Counted from the stretch's first letter, positions 24,313 through 32,738 are shown. The stretch is DNA of 58,701 nucleotides from Herbiconiux sp. (GCF_023264895.1 NZ_JAHFUY010000017.1:1-58701); one strand, 5' to 3'. The notes: generated by a model not told the origin, from the letters alone. Translations and numbers: made by a program.

Positions 24313-24327
24313 TGGAGACCATCTCCA
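24313..24327. promoter_or_regulatory. TetR operator copy 1 (TGGAGA-n3-TCTCCA)
   Basis: A perfect 6-bp inverted repeat in the short gap between the reductase-like gene and the divergent TetR gene. A second copy lies with its centre 27 bp away. Confidence 0.7.
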
Positions 24328-24339
24328 GCTAGGAGAATA

Positions 24340-24354
24340 TGGAGATCATCTCCA
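24340..24354. promoter_or_regulatory. TetR operator copy 2 (TGGAGATCATCTCCA)
   Basis: A perfect 15-bp palindrome with the same half-site TGGAGA as copy 1. Two sites in a divergent promoter region indicate autorepression and control of the reductase-like gene. Confidence 0.75.
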
Positions 24355-24377
24355 GTTGTCAAGGAAGGTGCGTCGCG

Positions 24378-24923
24378 ATGGAGAAGCGAGTTCTGCGAGC
24401 CGACGCCCGCCGCAACCGCGAAGCGATCGTGGCGGCCGCCCGCGCCGTGTTCGATGACGACGAGCAGCTCCGCTTCGATGACTTCGCAGCCCGGGCCGGG
24501 GTGGGAGTCGGGACCCTGTATCGGCACTTCCCCACGCGTGAGGCCCTGGCCGCCGCCGTGTACGAAGGAGAGGTGGCCGGACTTCTCGAGCAGGCCCGCG
24601 ACTCGACCCGGTCGGCCGGCGAGAACCTCGATGCCTTCCTGCGCGGATTCGTGGAGTACCTGGTCGCGCACGCCGGCCTCGCGCGCACCCTGGCCGCCGT
24701 CGTCGACCCCGCGGTGCAGGCCGACCGCGGCAGCGAGCTCGAGAACACCGTCGCAGACCTCCTGCAGCGGGCCGCCGCCGACGGTGCCGTGCGCGACGAC
24801 GTCGGCGTCGGCGCGATCATGATCGTGCTCCACGGGATCGGCTCCGCGACCGACCGTCCGCACTGGGCCGCCGAGGCGCGTGGAGCGGCGGACCTGTTGC
24901 TCGCAGGACTCAGAACGGGGTAG
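24378..24923 (+). CDS. TetR-family transcriptional regulator
   Basis: A 181-residue regulator: RRNREAIVAAARAVFDDDEQLRFDDFAARAGVGVGTLYRHFPTREALAAAVYEGEV forms the DNA-binding domain, followed by a helical domain of the SbtR-like type. The ATG at 24378 is chosen because AAGGAAGG stands about nine bases upstream; the longer frame from 24339 would run through an operator. It probably represses itself and the divergent reductase-like gene. Confidence 0.92.
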   Translation: MEKRVLRADARRNREAIVAAARAVFDDDEQLRFDDFAARAGVGVGTLYRHFPTREALAAAVYEGEVAGLLEQARDSTRSAGENLDAFLRGFVEYLVAHAGLARTLAAVVDPAVQADRGSELENTVADLLQRAAADGAVRDDVGVGAIMIVLHGIGSATDRPHWAAEARGAADLLLAGLRTG

Positions 24924-24987
24924 TTTCGCCATTCGCGCCCCGAGGCCAATACTCTGAACCCGGGGGCACACCGTGGTTGGAGATTCA

Positions 24988-27402
24988 ATGAGGCGATCGG
25001 CCTCGGCGCGGAGCGCTTTCGCAGCGCTCCCGGCGCCGGTGCGCGTCCTGGCGCTCCTCGCGACAGCCGCCCAGCTCGCCTACGTCGCCAGCCTGCTCCT
25101 GCCCTTCGGGAGCGCCGAACTGGTCGTCGACGCGTGGGCCTCCATGATCGCCGAATGGACGGCCGTGCTCACGTGCTGGGCCGCCGTCGTGCTGCTGGCC
25201 TCGAAGCGGGTCGTCCCGGTCATCGCCTCCGCCGCCGTGACCGCCACCGTGCTCGGCGACACGGTCTTCCTGGCGGCGACGGATGCCGACGGCGTCACGC
25301 CCTTCCCCTCCCCGGCCGACCTGCTCTACCTCGCCTTCTACGTGCTGCTCCTCGTGGCGATCGTCCTCGCGGCCCGAGACCTCCTGACCGGCCGCGGCGC
25401 CGTGGTCGTCTTCGACGTCGTCGTGGGCTCGCTCGGCTCGGCCTCGGTGCTCGCCCTCGTGCTGACCCCCGTTCTCGACAGCACGGTCATCAGCTCCGAC
25501 CCCGTCGCGAGCCTGCTGTCGCTCAGCTACCCGGTGCTCGACGTGCTGCTGATCGCCGCCCTCGTGGGGCTCCGCGCCTCCGACCGGTCGGGCGCACCGT
25601 GGCTCCTCCTCGTGCTCGGCCTCGCGCTCTTCGCCGGTGCCGACATCGTGTACGCCATGGACGTCCCCGACTCCGGCTACGTCGTGGGCACGCTGCTCGA
25701 CGCGGGGTGGAGCCTGGGGGTGCTGCTGATCGTGCTGTGGATCTGCCAGTGGGCCGTGCCCCGCGATCCGGCCCCCTCTCCCACCCTCCCGTCCCGGATG
25801 GGGACCGCCGTCTCCGTGCTCGCCATCGTCTGCGCGCTGGCCGTGCTCGTCATCGCGCCGGCCGTGTCCGGATCCGTCGTGGCCGTCATCCTCGCGGTGG
25901 CCACCGTCATCTGCACCATCATCCCCGTCGCCATCCGCCGCCGTCAGCTGCGGGCCCAGCGCGACCTCGATCCGCTGACGGGAGTGGGCAACCGCAGTCT
26001 CGTCGAGCACCGCGCGGATGAGGCGCTGCCCACGCTCTCGACCGCGACCGTCATCCTCCTCGAACTCGAGGACATCGGCGAGATCTCCGAAGCCCTCGGG
26101 CACGGCGCGAAGGATCACGTCCTCGGCCGCGTGGCATCCGCTCTTCGCGAGACCGCGCCGGCGGATGCGACGGTCAGCCGGCTCAGCGGGAACGAGTTCG
26201 TCGTGTTCGCGCCGGGCCTGCCGGGTGAGCAGCGCGCTTCCCTGCAGGCCGGCGTGCAGGCCGGGATCGCTCGGCCGATCCGGGTCGCCGACCTCGATCT
26301 CGTGGTGAGGTCGACCGCTGGGGTCGCGGTGTTCCCGCGCGACGGCGACACCTTCGCCGAGCTGATGAAGCATGCGGAGTCCCTCGTGCGGCGCGCCAGG
26401 AGGAAGGGGCGGGTGGCCCCGGACGGTGACGGCGAGCACGACGCCCTCGACCGGCTGAGGGGCCTGCACGAACTGAGGTCGACGATCGGCCGGGAGCAGG
26501 TCGTGCTGTGGTACCAGCCGCAGATCCGCATCTCCACGGGTGTCGTCGAGGGCGTCGAGGCGCTGGCCCGGTGGGAGCATCCGACCCGCGGCCTGCTCGG
26601 CCCCGACCGGTTCATCCCGCTGCTGGAGGACGCCGGGCTCCTGACCGGATGGACGCACGACATCCTCGTGAATGCGCTCGACCAGGCGGCCGAGTGGGCG
26701 GGCCTGGGCATGCCCCTGCGGGTGGCCGTCAACGTCTCCGGCGACTTCCTCACCGAACCGGGGTCGACCGACCGCGTGCTCCCGCTCCTGCACGAGCGGG
26801 GGCTGGACCCGTCGCTCCTCACACTGGAGATCACCGAGCAGCACGTCATCGACGATGCCGATCGGGTGGCCGCCGCCCTCGAGCCCCTCCGCGCCGCCGG
26901 CGTCCGCGTCTCGCTCGACGACTTCGGCACCGGATTCAACTCACTCACCTCGCTGCACGGCCTCGACGTCGACGAGCTCAAGCTCGACCGCAGCTTCGTC
27001 TCGGCGCTCACCACCGACCCGCGGGCTCGGGCGCTCGTGCGGTCGATCGTGGGGCTGGCGCGCGACCTCGGCATCGAGACGGTGGCCGAAGGGGTGCAGT
27101 GCGAGGAGGAGCTCACGATCCTCGCCGAGGTCGGCTGCACGTCGGCCCAGGGCTACCTGATCTCGAAGCCGGTGCCGGCCGGTGCCATCGCCCGGGCGTT
27201 ACTGCGCCCGCTCGACCACCGTGTGCACGATCAGCGTGACGCCGAGCAGCACCACCACCCCGTGTCCGACGACCGTCGTCCAGCGCCGGATCGCCGGCCC
27301 GGCCCTTCGCCCCACGGCGGCGCCGAGCGCGACGAGCAGGGCCTGCCAGCCGAACGACGCGACGCCCACACCCGCCACGAACGACGCAGCCGCGGAGGGT
27401 GA
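24988..27402 (+). CDS. Membrane c-di-GMP phosphodiesterase: degenerate GGDEF plus intact EAL domain
   Basis: An 804-residue protein. About nine membrane segments span residues 20-310. A GGDEF domain follows (DPLTGVGNRSL at about 326), but its active site is SGNEF (about 397-401), so it should not make c-di-GMP. The EAL domain is complete: GVEALARWEHP (about 522), VAVNVSGDF, LEITE, DDFGTGFNSL, DELKLDRSF, ETVAEGV and QGYLISKP carry the metal and catalytic residues. It should hydrolyse c-di-GMP. Beyond the EAL domain an unusual basic, His- and Arg-rich tail of about 67 residues reads antisense through the lysE-like gene, suggesting a lost stop codon. GGAG precedes ATG 24988. Confidence 0.9.
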   Translation: MRRSASARSAFAALPAPVRVLALLATAAQLAYVASLLLPFGSAELVVDAWASMIAEWTAVLTCWAAVVLLASKRVVPVIASAAVTATVLGDTVFLAATDADGVTPFPSPADLLYLAFYVLLLVAIVLAARDLLTGRGAVVVFDVVVGSLGSASVLALVLTPVLDSTVISSDPVASLLSLSYPVLDVLLIAALVGLRASDRSGAPWLLLVLGLALFAGADIVYAMDVPDSGYVVGTLLDAGWSLGVLLIVLWICQWAVPRDPAPSPTLPSRMGTAVSVLAIVCALAVLVIAPAVSGSVVAVILAVATVICTIIPVAIRRRQLRAQRDLDPLTGVGNRSLVEHRADEALPTLSTATVILLELEDIGEISEALGHGAKDHVLGRVASALRETAPADATVSRLSGNEFVVFAPGLPGEQRASLQAGVQAGIARPIRVADLDLVVRSTAGVAVFPRDGDTFAELMKHAESLVRRARRKGRVAPDGDGEHDALDRLRGLHELRSTIGREQVVLWYQPQIRISTGVVEGVEALARWEHPTRGLLGPDRFIPLLEDAGLLTGWTHDILVNALDQAAEWAGLGMPLRVAVNVSGDFLTEPGSTDRVLPLLHERGLDPSLLTLEITEQHVIDDADRVAAALEPLRAAGVRVSLDDFGTGFNSLTSLHGLDVDELKLDRSFVSALTTDPRARALVRSIVGLARDLGIETVAEGVQCEEELTILAEVGCTSAQGYLISKPVPAGAIARALLRPLDHRVHDQRDAEQHHHPVSDDRRPAPDRRPGPSPHGGAERDEQGLPAERRDAHTRHERRSRGG

Positions 27403-27840
27403 CTGCGTGAATCGGTCGAGGCCGCCGGCGAGGATCCCCGAGAAGTAGAGCAGCGTTGCCGGGTTGAGCGCCGTGAGCCCCAGGAAGAGGACGAAGCGCC
27501 GCAGCGACTGTTGCTGATGCCCCACAGGTCGACTGACGGGAGTCTTCGGGCGGCGGGCTGAGAGGAGCCCGTGCACCCCGAGAGCGATCACGATCGACCC
27601 GCCGACGATCTGGGGCCACGGCGTCCAGCTGTCGACGAGCCCGCCTACCACCGAGCCCGCGACGACAGCCGCCACGCCGTAGAGCACGTCGACGGTGGCC
27701 ACGGCGGCGGCGGACGGGAGGCCCCGGCGGAGCCCACGAGCGGCACCCTCCTGGAGAAGCAGGATGCCGATGGCGCCGAGGGGAGCGGCCAGAGCGAGAC
27801 CGGCGACACCCCCGGCGACGAACGAGACGAGAACACCCAT
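27199..27840 (-). CDS. LysE/RhtB-family amino acid exporter
   Basis: A 213-residue protein with six hydrophobic segments: FVAGGVAGLALAAPLGAIGILLLQEGAARGLRRGLPSA at the N-terminus carries the family's P-G-P-like region (here APLGAIG), then ALNPATLLYFSGILAGG and a C-terminal GVVVLLGVTLIVHTVV. The start at 27840 has AGGG eight bases upstream. It is divergent from an Lrp-type regulator, a usual arrangement for amino acid exporters. Its 3' 204 bp overlap the tail of the convergent EAL protein gene. Confidence 0.85.
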   Translation of the reverse strand: MGVLVSFVAGGVAGLALAAPLGAIGILLLQEGAARGLRRGLPSAAAVATVDVLYGVAAVVAGSVVGGLVDSWTPWPQIVGGSIVIALGVHGLLSARRPKTPVSRPVGHQQQSLRRFVLFLGLTALNPATLLYFSGILAGGLDRFTQSPSAAASFVAGVGVASFGWQALLVALGAAVGRRAGPAIRRWTTVVGHGVVVLLGVTLIVHTVVERAQ

Positions 27841-27888
27841 GGGTCGACCCTGGGGCCGCTCCATCGACGGACCGGTGTGTTCGTGCAG

Positions 27889-27901
27889 TCATCTGAGATG
27901 A
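27889..27901. promoter_or_regulatory. Palindrome TCATCTGAGATGA, candidate Lrp-type operator
   Basis: A perfect 13-bp palindrome with 6-bp arms ends eight bases before the start of the Lrp-like gene and lies 49 bp from the LysE-like start, suiting control of both divergent genes. Confidence 0.55.
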
Positions 27902-27909
27902 TCTGTCGC

Positions 27910-28329
27910 ATGGATGCCACAGACAGAGAGATCATCGACATCTTGCGAGCGGATGGGCGGGCATCGTTCAGTGAGGTCGGCCGCAGGATCGGACTCAGCA
28001 CGAACGCGACGGCGGCACGGGTGCGTCGCCTCGAGCGCGACGGTGTGATCGTCGGCTACCGCGCGGTCCTCGCCTCCGACACCGCGGACCCGGCCGGTGG
28101 GCTCGAGGCGTTCGTCGACGTGCGGCTCGGCGAGGGGCGCGACTCAGAGGAGTTCCTGGCCTGGGCCCTCCGGATGCCGGAGATCCGGGACGCCGTGCAC
28201 GTGACGGGAGCCTACGACTATCTCGTGAATCTCCGCGTGAGCGGCACCCCCGCTCTCGACCGCCTCCTCCGTCGTCTCAAGACGGACGGCGGCGCCACCC
28301 TCACCCAGACGCGCCTCGCCCTCCGCTAG
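27910..28329 (+). CDS. Lrp/AsnC-family transcriptional regulator
   Basis: A 139-residue protein: DNA-binding domain MDATDREIIDILRADGRASFSEVGRRIGLSTNATAARVRRLERDGVIVGYRAVL, then an effector (RAM) domain FVDVRLGEG, HVTGAYDYLVNLRVSGTPALDRLLRRL. Likely senses an amino acid and controls the divergent LysE-like exporter. The ATG at 27910 is the only start that keeps the normal family length; there is no strong ribosome site. Confidence 0.92.
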   Translation: MDATDREIIDILRADGRASFSEVGRRIGLSTNATAARVRRLERDGVIVGYRAVLASDTADPAGGLEAFVDVRLGEGRDSEEFLAWALRMPEIRDAVHVTGAYDYLVNLRVSGTPALDRLLRRLKTDGGATLTQTRLALR

Positions 28330-28345
28330 GCCGCGGCGCACTCCG

Positions 28346-28930
28346 TCAGGGGGCGTCGGCCGGCGTCACCTCGAGGGAGGGATCGACGTAGCCCGCCTGC
28401 TCGAGGGCGGCGAGGAGGTCGGCCCGGTAGGCGGCGAGGTCGCGGTCGTCGAAGACCTCGACCGAGCCGTGGACCGTCGTGGCCTCGACCTCGAACGTCT
28501 GGTCGACCTTCGCGCCCGGATCGGCGAGCACGTCGAGCCACAGCTGCACCGCCGCGAAGTAGCGCTCCGACCGCTCCGGGTCGTAGCCGCGCCACTCCAG
28601 CACGCCGCCACCCGAGCGGGCGTCGTCGTGGCTGAGGATCAGACGCACCGGCATCGCGCCGAGCGGCGACTCCTCGACGACTCGCAGCGCGGTCTCGATG
28701 AAGTCCCGCGTCTCGTCGGGCGACAGATCGGCGAGGGCGGCGTCGACCACGATGCCGTCGAAGCTCCCGGTGACCCGCAGGTCGGCCGGCTGGGGATCGA
28801 CGTCGCGGAGGCGCTCGGCCACAGCATCGCCGACCGCGTGGGAGCGCTCATCCGGAGTCGTGTACTGCGGCGTGCATCCGGTGAGGAGCAGAGCACCGAC
28901 CACAGCGACAGCCACCAGCCGGCGCCTCAC
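28346..28930 (-). CDS. Lipoprotein of unknown function
   Basis: A 194-residue protein with a lipoprotein signal: MRRRLVAVAVVGALLLTGC, lipobox LLTGC. The mature part is acidic and without a recognised domain. It contains a segment (PADLRVTGSFDGIVVDAALADLS) resembling part of the neighbouring lipoprotein (ATTLRLTGSSELTPEQ), so the two may be distant paralogues. The GTG start overlaps the upstream stop (GTGA), giving a two-gene operon of surface lipoproteins. Confidence 0.75.
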   Translation of the reverse strand: MRRRLVAVAVVGALLLTGCTPQYTTPDERSHAVGDAVAERLRDVDPQPADLRVTGSFDGIVVDAALADLSPDETRDFIETALRVVEESPLGAMPVRLILSHDDARSGGGVLEWRGYDPERSERYFAAVQLWLDVLADPGAKVDQTFEVEATTVHGSVEVFDDRDLAAYRADLLAALEQAGYVDPSLEVTPADAP

Positions 28931-29790
28931 TGGACGCTCCCGTAGAGCGCCGTGGCGGGGGTGTCGCCGCCGAGGCTGTAGGTCACCGTCACCGAGGGCT
29001 GGAGCACACCCGCGCCGCCGAGGATCGCCAGGATCTCGGCGGACTGCTCGGGCGTGAGCTCGCTGCTGCCGGTGAGCCGGAGCGTCGTGGCATCCGGCTC
29101 GAAACCCGCAGCCGCCTTACGGATGTAGGCGAGGTCGGTGACCGCCTCGATCGCCTCCGCCCAGTCGGCGGGCAGGGCCGGGCGGCCCGATCGATTCGTG
29201 ACCAGCGTGTCGTCGACGAGGGCCTCCGTCTGCAGAGCCTCGAAAGAGGCCGAATCCGCACCCGACGCGCTGAGCGCACCCACCATGGCGTCGAACGACT
29301 CGCTCACGGAGGGCCCGGGCTCCCCCGGCTCGCCGGAGTGCACGTTCAGGACCCCATCGCCCGTCTCGTCGAAGACATTGAACCTGACCTCGGTGAAGCC
29401 CTCGTCGAGGAGGCTCGCCCAGATCCGGACATCCCGCTCGAGCCGGTCCGGGTCATCGAGGATCGGGGTGGTGAACTCGGTGGCGACCACGGCGTCACCC
29501 GGGTACACGGCGACGAGCGTGAGCTCCTCGGGCCGGTCGGAACCGAGCCCGTCGAGGACTTCGCGCACACCCAGCGCCGTCGCGACGATCTCGTCCTCCG
29601 GGGCGGACGGATCGATCTGCACGTGGTCCTCGTAGGGCGCGACGATCACGCCGGGAACCTTCTCGACCTCGAGCATCGCGTCGTACGCCGCCCGATCCTG
29701 CTGCTCCTCCGCCCCCGCGCAGCCGACGAGCCCCAGCACGAGTCCCGGGACGAGCACGACGATGATGGGTCCCCCGGTGCGTCGCATCAT
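28927..29790 (-). CDS. Lipoprotein of unknown function
   Basis: A 287-residue protein with signal MMRRTGGPIIVVLVPGL and lipobox GLVGC. No known domain is recognised; the mature part alternates short strands and helices and holds DEIVATALGVREVLDGLG and LTPEQSAEILAILGGAG. It is translated together with the lipoprotein encoded next, with which it may interact at the membrane. Confidence 0.75.
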   Translation of the reverse strand: MMRRTGGPIIVVLVPGLVLGLVGCAGAEEQQDRAAYDAMLEVEKVPGVIVAPYEDHVQIDPSAPEDEIVATALGVREVLDGLGSDRPEELTLVAVYPGDAVVATEFTTPILDDPDRLERDVRIWASLLDEGFTEVRFNVFDETGDGVLNVHSGEPGEPGPSVSESFDAMVGALSASGADSASFEALQTEALVDDTLVTNRSGRPALPADWAEAIEAVTDLAYIRKAAAGFEPDATTLRLTGSSELTPEQSAEILAILGGAGVLQPSVTVTYSLGGDTPATALYGSVQ

Positions 29791-29918
29791 CCGACCCTAT
29801 CCGGTGACCTCGTCCCGTGCCCTCTGTCCAGATTGCGCGGATGAGGCCGCCGGGGGTTGCGGCCGGGCCGGAATCGGCGTTGCTTAACGACAACTGTTGA
29901 CCGATCTCGGGAGGTGTC

Positions 29919-30194
29919 GTGGTTCAGCGTGCGGCACTCATCGTCTCCGCGGTCGTCGCGATCGCGCTCATCGTCGTCGGCTGTGTCACCCTGGCCGTGC
30001 CCCGGGGCGCGGAGGACGTCCTGAGCGGGATCGGGTACGAACCGCTCCCCTCTGGCGTCGCGATCGGAGGGCCCGTGACGATCGCGAGCATCGTGCTCGT
30101 CGGGGTCGGACTCCTGCTGCTCGCCTTCTCGGCCGGCGTCGCGTTCGCCAGAGCACACCCCGCCCGATGGACCGACCGGCCCAGGAAGCGCTGA
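29919..30194 (+). CDS. Small two-helix membrane protein
   Basis: A 91-residue protein with hydrophobic segments at about 5-27 and 51-75 and a basic C-terminus RWTDRPRKR. No family is recognised. The GTG start has GGGAGG four bases upstream, one of the better ribosome sites in the window, which supports its being a real gene. A perfect 14-bp palindrome follows its stop. Confidence 0.65.
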   Translation: MVQRAALIVSAVVAIALIVVGCVTLAVPRGAEDVLSGIGYEPLPSGVAIGGPVTIASIVLVGVGLLLLAFSAGVAFARAHPARWTDRPRKR

Positions 30195-30204
30195 TCATCC
30201 CCAC

Positions 30205-30218
30205 TCACCCATGGGTGA
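30205..30218. promoter_or_regulatory. Perfect 14-bp palindrome TCACCCATGGGTGA
   Basis: It lies between the small membrane protein gene and the next coding region, about 77 bp before that start. It is too short for a strong terminator and has no loop; a dimeric repressor site is more likely. Confidence 0.4.
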
Positions 30219-30294
30219 ATCTGAGGTGATTGTGCTGGGTGCGCACCGTCCGCTCCGTAGGTTGGTAGGCGACGCCGCACGAACCGGGAGCCCG

Positions 30295-30816
30295 ATGGAC
30301 AGCATGCAGCGCCTCGCGACCTACCTGGAGGCCGACCTCCACGAACACGCCGCCGTGGCTCTCGAGGCCGGACCGAACGGCACGGGCACCGTCACGGTCG
30401 AACCCCACGAGCCCGCAGCCATGACGCTCACCGTGACGGGAGGCCGCGACGAGATCCTCGGGATCGAGTTCGCGGGCGTCGCCGCCGTCGAATGCCTCGG
30501 CAACCGCCGCACCCTGCAGGGCCGCACGATGCAGCCCGTTGACGAGCTGTCGCTGCTGATCAGTGCCGTCGCCACCGGAGGGGCGGAGCTCTTCGCGTCG
30601 CCGGTGCGCGGGCGGCTGCTCTGCCTCGGAGGGCCGACGGCGGAGAGGAGCCGCCGCGTCAGGCGGATGAGGCAGGTCGGCGGTTGGGCACCGATCGCGC
30701 CGGAGCTCAGCCCGATGTCGACCCTCCTCCGAACCATCGACCCCGCCACCACGCTCATCCTTCCCGCCTACCGGCTGCCACTCCCGCGGCAGAGCGGGCT
30801 CGAGCTCGCCGTCTGA
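30295..30816 (+). CDS. Conserved-looking hypothetical protein
   Basis: A 173-residue soluble protein of mixed alpha/beta character, for example AAMTLTVTGGRDEILGIEFAGVAAVECLG near the N-terminus and ATTLILPAYRLPLPRQSG at the end. No known family is recognised. The start at 30295 is preceded by GGGAG four to five bases upstream; an in-frame upstream ATG at 30211 falls inside a palindrome and lacks a ribosome site. Confidence 0.55.
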   Translation: MDSMQRLATYLEADLHEHAAVALEAGPNGTGTVTVEPHEPAAMTLTVTGGRDEILGIEFAGVAAVECLGNRRTLQGRTMQPVDELSLLISAVATGGAELFASPVRGRLLCLGGPTAERSRRVRRMRQVGGWAPIAPELSPMSTLLRTIDPATTLILPAYRLPLPRQSGLELAV

Positions 30817-30864
30817 CGACTCTTCCGCTGCCGGCCCTCCCGCGAATGGGACGAGGATGATGGG

Positions 30865-31599
30865 ATGGCACGCATCCTCATCACCGGTTCCACCGACGGA
30901 CTCGGCCGCGCGGCGGCAGAAGCGCTCCTCGACCAGGGTCACGAAGTCGTCGTGCACGCCCGCAACGACAGCCGGGCATCCGCGATCTCTTCACTGACGG
31001 ATCGTGGCGCCGACCTCGTCATCGCCGACCTCGCCGAGCGTCAGGCAGTTCTGCGCGCCGCGGCCGAGCTCGACGCCGGGCCCCGGATCGACGCGGTCAT
31101 CCACAACGCCGGCGTGATCTCGGGCGCGAGCGTGCTGCCGGTGAACGTGGTGGCCCCCTATCTCTTCACGGCGCTCCTCGGCACCCCGACGCGGCATGTC
31201 TACCTCAGCAGCGGCATGCACCGGGGCGGCAAGCCCACGCTCGACGGACTCGACTGGAACGGCGAGCGCGAGACCGCGAGCTACTCCACCAGCAAGATCC
31301 TCGTCGCCGCGCTCTCCGCCGCGGTGGCCGACCGCTGGGCTCCGGATGTGCTCGCGAACGCGGTCGATCCGGGGTGGGTCGCGACGAAGATGGGCGGCGC
31401 CGGCGCCCCCGACGACTTTGACCTGGGCCACGAGACGCAGGAGCGCCTGGCGACGGATCCCGAGCTGCGGATCACGGGCGGCTACTGGCACCACGGCCGG
31501 CAGCAGCAGCCCGCGGCGCCCGTGAGCGACCCGACCTTCCGGGAGCGGCTCCTCACAACCCTGGCGGACGCGACCGGAGTCCCCCTGCACGACCGCTGA
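30865..31599 (+). CDS. SDR-family NAD(P)-binding protein
   Basis: A 244-residue SDR: ILITGSTDGLGRAAAEALLDQGHEVVVHARND, VIHNAGV, VYLSSGMH and SYSTSKILVAALSAAVADRW (Tyr/Lys active site in YSTSK), then VDPGWVATKMGGAGAPDD. The loop between the cofactor domain and the active site is shortened, as in the group related to retinol/protochlorophyllide-type reductases. The substrate is unknown. Confidence 0.86.
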   Translation: MARILITGSTDGLGRAAAEALLDQGHEVVVHARNDSRASAISSLTDRGADLVIADLAERQAVLRAAAELDAGPRIDAVIHNAGVISGASVLPVNVVAPYLFTALLGTPTRHVYLSSGMHRGGKPTLDGLDWNGERETASYSTSKILVAALSAAVADRWAPDVLANAVDPGWVATKMGGAGAPDDFDLGHETQERLATDPELRITGGYWHHGRQQQPAAPVSDPTFRERLLTTLADATGVPLHDR

Positions 31600-31665
31600 T
31601 CCGGCGGCGTGCGGAGGCTCCTGTGCGCCCGATGTTGCTTTTTCGTCGGATGTAACGGAAAATCA

Positions 31666-31688
31666 TCACACATGACGAAATAGTGTGA
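31666..31688. promoter_or_regulatory. Inverted repeat TCACAC-n11-GTGTGA before toxin-antitoxin pair
   Basis: Perfect 6-bp arms span the leader of the HTH-nucleotidyltransferase gene and end eight bases before its start. Autoregulation by the N-terminal winged helix of that protein is a reasonable inference. Confidence 0.5.
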
Positions 31689-31695
31689 GGTTGCA

Positions 31696-32343
31696 ATGCA
31701 GGTGCAGTCCCCTTTCCTCGCGATCACACGCTCGCTCGACGGGTCCGTTCTGGAATCGCTCGTGCGGGCACACCAAGCGATGAGCATCGCGGAGATCGCC
31801 CGCTCGACCGAGAACTCCTACGCGGGCGTGCGCAGCTGCGTGCTCAGGCTGAGCGCCCAGGGAACGGTGCACGCCAGCCCGGCCGGCAAGCTGACGCTCT
31901 ACTCGTTCAACGCCGATCACATCCTCGCTCCGGCCATTCGCGAGATCGTGGGCGCGAGAGCCCGGCTCTGGGAGCGCATCACGACGGCGATCACCGAGAC
32001 GTTCGCCGACCAGCCGATCTACGCCGCCGTGTTCGGCTCCGCTGCAACCGGCACGATGACCGACGAGAGCGACATCGACATCTACCTCGAACGGCCCGCG
32101 GGAGCCGACCCCGACCGATTCGATGTCGATGCCGACTCGCTCGCCTGGCAGGTCTCACGGCTCACCGGCAACGAGGTTCGGCCCCTCATCTACGGAGAGG
32201 AGGAGGTCTCGGGTGCGATGGCCGATCAGCGCGTGCTCGCCGACATCGCGCGTGACGGCGTGACGGTGGCGGGAGACGATGCGGGCTTCCGACGCCGGCT
32301 GCGGCGCGCCTCTCGCGCGAGGTCCGACCATGCCGCGCGTTGA
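31696..32343 (+). CDS. Winged-helix plus minimal nucleotidyltransferase (MNT) protein
   Basis: A 215-residue two-domain protein. Residues 10-75 form a winged helix (SVLESLVRAHQAMSIAEIARSTENSYAGVRSCVLRL). Residues about 108-130 hold the nucleotidyltransferase core, AAVFGSAATGTMTDESDIDIYLERP, with the GS motif and DxD metal pair. MNT antitoxins inactivate HEPN toxins by attaching nucleotides. The next gene overlaps by 14 bp and encodes a HEPN-like helical protein, so this is likely a type VII-like toxin-antitoxin pair with a built-in DNA-binding domain. GAGG precedes ATG 31696. Confidence 0.82.
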   Translation: MQVQSPFLAITRSLDGSVLESLVRAHQAMSIAEIARSTENSYAGVRSCVLRLSAQGTVHASPAGKLTLYSFNADHILAPAIREIVGARARLWERITTAITETFADQPIYAAVFGSAATGTMTDESDIDIYLERPAGADPDRFDVDADSLAWQVSRLTGNEVRPLIYGEEEVSGAMADQRVLADIARDGVTVAGDDAGFRRRLRRASRARSDHAAR

Positions 32344-32713
32344 CCGCGACCCCGGCGTGCTCGCGGGGCGCACGATCAAGATGGGGCAGTTCGTGGAGGC
32401 AGCCGAGATCATCCTCGCCCTCGCCGATGACGACGAACTGCGCGACGCCGTCGTCACTCTCGCCGTGCATGCCGGGATAGCCGCCTCTGACGTGATCTGC
32501 CTCCGCCGACTCGGCTACTACTGGCAGAGCAGCAGCCATCACGAAGCAGTCGACCACCTGCGCCGGGCCGATGCCTCGTCTGCCGGGCACCTCGCCACCC
32601 TGCTCGCCCTCAAGACGCGCGCGGGGTACGGCCACGACACGATGACCTCGAGCAGCATGGCGCGGTCGGTGCGCGCCATGCAGCATCTCGCCGCAGCGGC
32701 GCGGGCGGCCTGA
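32330..32713 (+). CDS. HEPN-like helical protein, probable partner of the MNT protein
   Basis: A 127-residue all-helical protein: GQFVEAAEIILALADDDELRDAVVTLAVHAGIAASDVICLRRLGYYWQSSSHHEAVDHLRRAD, then LATLLALKTRAGYGHDTM and RSVRAMQHLAAAAR. This matches a common actinobacterial HEPN-like family. The canonical RNase motif Rx4-6H is not present; the nearest arrangement is Arg-x9-His. The start overlaps the MNT gene. It could be an RNase toxin with a variant active site or an inactive relative. Confidence 0.65.
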   Translation: MPRVDRDPGVLAGRTIKMGQFVEAAEIILALADDDELRDAVVTLAVHAGIAASDVICLRRLGYYWQSSSHHEAVDHLRRADASSAGHLATLLALKTRAGYGHDTMTSSSMARSVRAMQHLAAAARAA

Positions 32714-32738
32714 CCGCAGGCGTGCCGGGTCGCGCTCG

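Noticed and set aside
24985..26844. Long minus-strand open frame of about 620 codons
   Set aside because: It mirrors the GGDEF/EAL gene and is dominated by His, Arg and Gly; no start context or domain.
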